Part shown: positions 42,806 to 44,189 of the stretch, piece after piece | Numbering within the stretch: the first letter of the stretch is position 1 | How the letters are laid out: each line of letters opens with the position of its first letter | From: an uncultured Clostridia bacterium | GTDB taxonomy: Bacteria > Bacillota > Clostridia > TANB77 > CAG-508 | Reading direction: 5' to 3' | Length of the DNA stretch: 44,189 nt | Assembly: GCA_944392445.1 (NCBI GenBank) | Contig: CALXWT010000008.1 | Span: forward strand, 1-44,189 | Made by a program: the position numbers and the translations under genes | The notes under the pieces: generated by a model | Databases searched by the model: none | What the model saw: the letters and a program-made list of their open reading frames with translations, nothing else | Told to the model about the DNA's origin: nothing

Positions 42806-43038
42806 CTCTCACTCCCATACTAAATACAACCTAACCCGTAAGCACCAAAAAGTAAAACATATACCTGTTTAACAAAATTGAAATAAGAATGAAATAAAAA
42901 TGTAATATAACTCTAAAAAGTGTTGGCCCGTAAATATAGATAAAAAACCAAGTAAGAGTAGATATTGACAACAAGAATCTATTATGAAAAGATACAATAG
43001 AAGTAAAAAGACTTATGATAGGAGGAGTAGATGATTAT

Positions 43039-44058
43039 ATGACTAGAAGTTTCTTCATTAAACTATTATATGCAATAGCTATAATTCTATTTATAATATT
43101 GCCAATTAAAACAAAAGCAGTTAACGAAAATGTAGAAATAATATCTACCAATACAAATAATGAATACATGATTTATATAAAAGACTATACAGATAAAAAA
43201 TATAAATATGCATTATCAAATAACGAAAATGCACAAGAAACAGAACTATTCTATATAAATTCAAATTTAGATTCAGAAGGAAATCAACTAATATTTCTAG
43301 ATGCAGAAACTATTGAAGAATTGTCTAATCAAGCCCAAACAATATATTTGTGGGCAAAAGACGAAAACGAGAATCTAATTCTAGACGGAATACAGTTAGA
43401 CTTAAACAATTCATTAAACAAAGAAGAAATAGCTTCGATAGAATTAATAACCAAAAGAATACCTGTAGAAATATCAGATACTAAAGAAAAAGTAGATGCA
43501 ATCGATCCAATAAGGCAAGAAGAAATAAATGGAGTAGATGAAATAATAAAAGTAGGGTATGTAGAAATTACAGATAGCGAAACAGCAACATATTATTACC
43601 AGATGGTAAAAGTCTCTGATTCTACAGAGTTTACTACATTAATGGAATATGCAGAAAGATTAAATAGCGAATATGCAAACTTAAATATATATGATAAAAT
43701 ACAATTTTGCAAAGAATTTTATAATATATATTCAAAATTAGCCGATGAAGCAGAATGGCAAGCAGTTGAAAATATGACAATAAATCAACCGGAAGAATCT
43801 GTAGAAGGAGACGAATATGTATTACTTCTAAGAAAGGTTGATGGAGAAGAAGAAACAATAGATGCCCAATTCTTAACTGCATATGATGATTATGAGCCAA
43901 ATGTAATTACAGAACAAATAGTAACACAAGAAACAGCTAAATTACCTATTACATCAGATAGCATAGTGCTATTTGTAATCTTAGGAATAGTAGTAATAGC
44001 ATTAGTTGTAATTTTTATTAGAATAAAGATTTTAAGTAAAAAGGATGAAAATAAATAG
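43039..44058 (+). CDS. Secreted surface protein with LPxT-like sorting tail
   Basis: 339 residues. An N-terminal signal peptide (LLYAIAIILFIILPIKTKAV, about residues 9-28) leads to a long acidic external region of unknown fold. The C-terminus has KLPITSDS, a hydrophobic helix (IVLFVILGIVVIALVVIFI) and a basic tail (KILSKKDENK), the layout of sortase-anchored proteins, although LPITS differs from the usual LPxTG. Whether it is cleaved or just stays as a membrane anchor is open. Start at ATG 43039, 11 nt beyond GGAGGAG; the earlier ATG (43015) precedes that site. It precedes another secreted protein by 45 nt. Confidence 0.72.
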   Translation: MTRSFFIKLLYAIAIILFIILPIKTKAVNENVEIISTNTNNEYMIYIKDYTDKKYKYALSNNENAQETELFYINSNLDSEGNQLIFLDAETIEELSNQAQTIYLWAKDENENLILDGIQLDLNNSLNKEEIASIELITKRIPVEISDTKEKVDAIDPIRQEEINGVDEIIKVGYVEITDSETATYYYQMVKVSDSTEFTTLMEYAERLNSEYANLNIYDKIQFCKEFYNIYSKLADEAEWQAVENMTINQPEESVEGDEYVLLLRKVDGEEETIDAQFLTAYDDYEPNVITEQIVTQETAKLPITSDSIVLFVILGIVVIALVVIFIRIKILSKKDENK

Positions 44059-44103
44059 TCTAAAATTAAGAAATAACAAATGAAAAAGGAGGAAAAATGC
44101 AAA

Positions 44104-44189
44104 ATGGCAGAGAAGCAAAAAATGTTAAAACATAATGTAAAAAAAGTAGTAGCTATTTTAATACTAGCCTTAATAACTTTATTGCTTAC
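44104..44189 (+). CDS. Secreted or membrane protein, start only (cut by window edge)
   Basis: ATG, 11 nt from AGGAGG, opens a frame to the window end: MAEKQKMLKHNVKKVVAILI then LALITLLL, a typical positively charged signal-peptide start and hydrophobic core. The same 11-nt spacing occurs in the preceding gene. A nearer ATG (44097) stops after 12 codons. The two genes are probably one operon. Function unknown. Confidence 0.6.
   Translation, partial: MAEKQKMLKHNVKKVVAILILALITLLL

Overview
The window is a chromosomal segment from an AT-rich, spore-forming Firmicute, most likely a member of the Clostridia, perhaps an uncultured gut lineage. The evidence is the very low GC content, strong AGGAGG ribosome binding sites, and sporulation or germination genes (GerM-domain gene, abrB, spmA, spmB, spoIIR, ypeB). 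The gene order also matches Firmicutes: trmN6-like gene, rsmI, abrB; and tadA, SRP RNA, dnaX, ebfC, recR.

Layout. 1-2721 (-): a 2-hydroxyacyl-CoA dehydratase activase cut by the window edge. 2.7-3.6 kb: a regulatory region with Spo0A-type boxes, a 22-residue peptide gene and a convergent 52-residue membrane peptide gene. 3.6-7.7 kb: GerM-domain protein, two RNA methylases, abrB, and spmA-spmB. 7.7-8.2 kb: a 45-residue membrane peptide gene behind a near-ideal promoter with a Spo0A box, then a long inverted-repeat structure. 8.2-11.6 kb (-): spoIIR, murA, walJ, rlmH. 11.9-21.3 kb: an unknown gene behind a second promoter of the same Spo0A type, then galU, pgcA, ttcA (-), tRNA-Arg, tadA, tRNA-Ser, an unknown membrane protein, SRP RNA, dnaX, ebfC and recR. 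21.3-28.9 kb: a small acidic protein and a UgtP-like glucosyltransferase (both -), then ypeB, a fragment of an XRE regulator, murF, ddl, yqeK and a J-domain protein. 29-32 kb: an operon of two unknown genes and an orphan VirD4/TraG coupling ATPase, followed by a phased DnaA-box cluster. 32.4-35.6 kb: a yhaO-yhaN (Mre11/Rad50-like) pair. 35.7-44.2 kb: prfA, a small DUF4160 toxin-antitoxin-like pair, a nucleotidyltransferase remnant, a ZIP metal transporter, a PMT-like glycosyltransferase, pcrA and two surface proteins.

Most interesting observation. Reading every confident gene by eye, I find CGG as an in-frame codon only three times: twice in the coupling ATPase and once in the ZIP transporter. 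At two of these sites, reading frame 0 destroys a conserved protein (the Walker A loop; a transmembrane helix joined to the FELIPEA segment). Skipping the C of CGG restores it exactly, giving glycine from GGN. At the third site the same skip gives a plausible longer C-terminus. This pattern suggests that CGG is unreadable as arginine in this organism and is passed by a +1 frameshift (CGGN read as glycine), rather than three chance indels. The same window encodes TadA, whose inosine-34 tRNA-Arg reads CGU, CGC and CGA but not CGG. A 52-residue minus-strand candidate ORF with two CGG codons is a possible counterexample.

A second theme is Spo0A-type control. Five TTGTCGAA octamers lie in control positions. 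Two flank the abrB promoter. Two others sit exactly 27 nt upstream of the -35 element of TTGAC(A/T)-17-TAAAAT promoters that drive unknown genes. Several intergenic gaps hold long palindromes of 170-225 bp, each with its own arm sequence.
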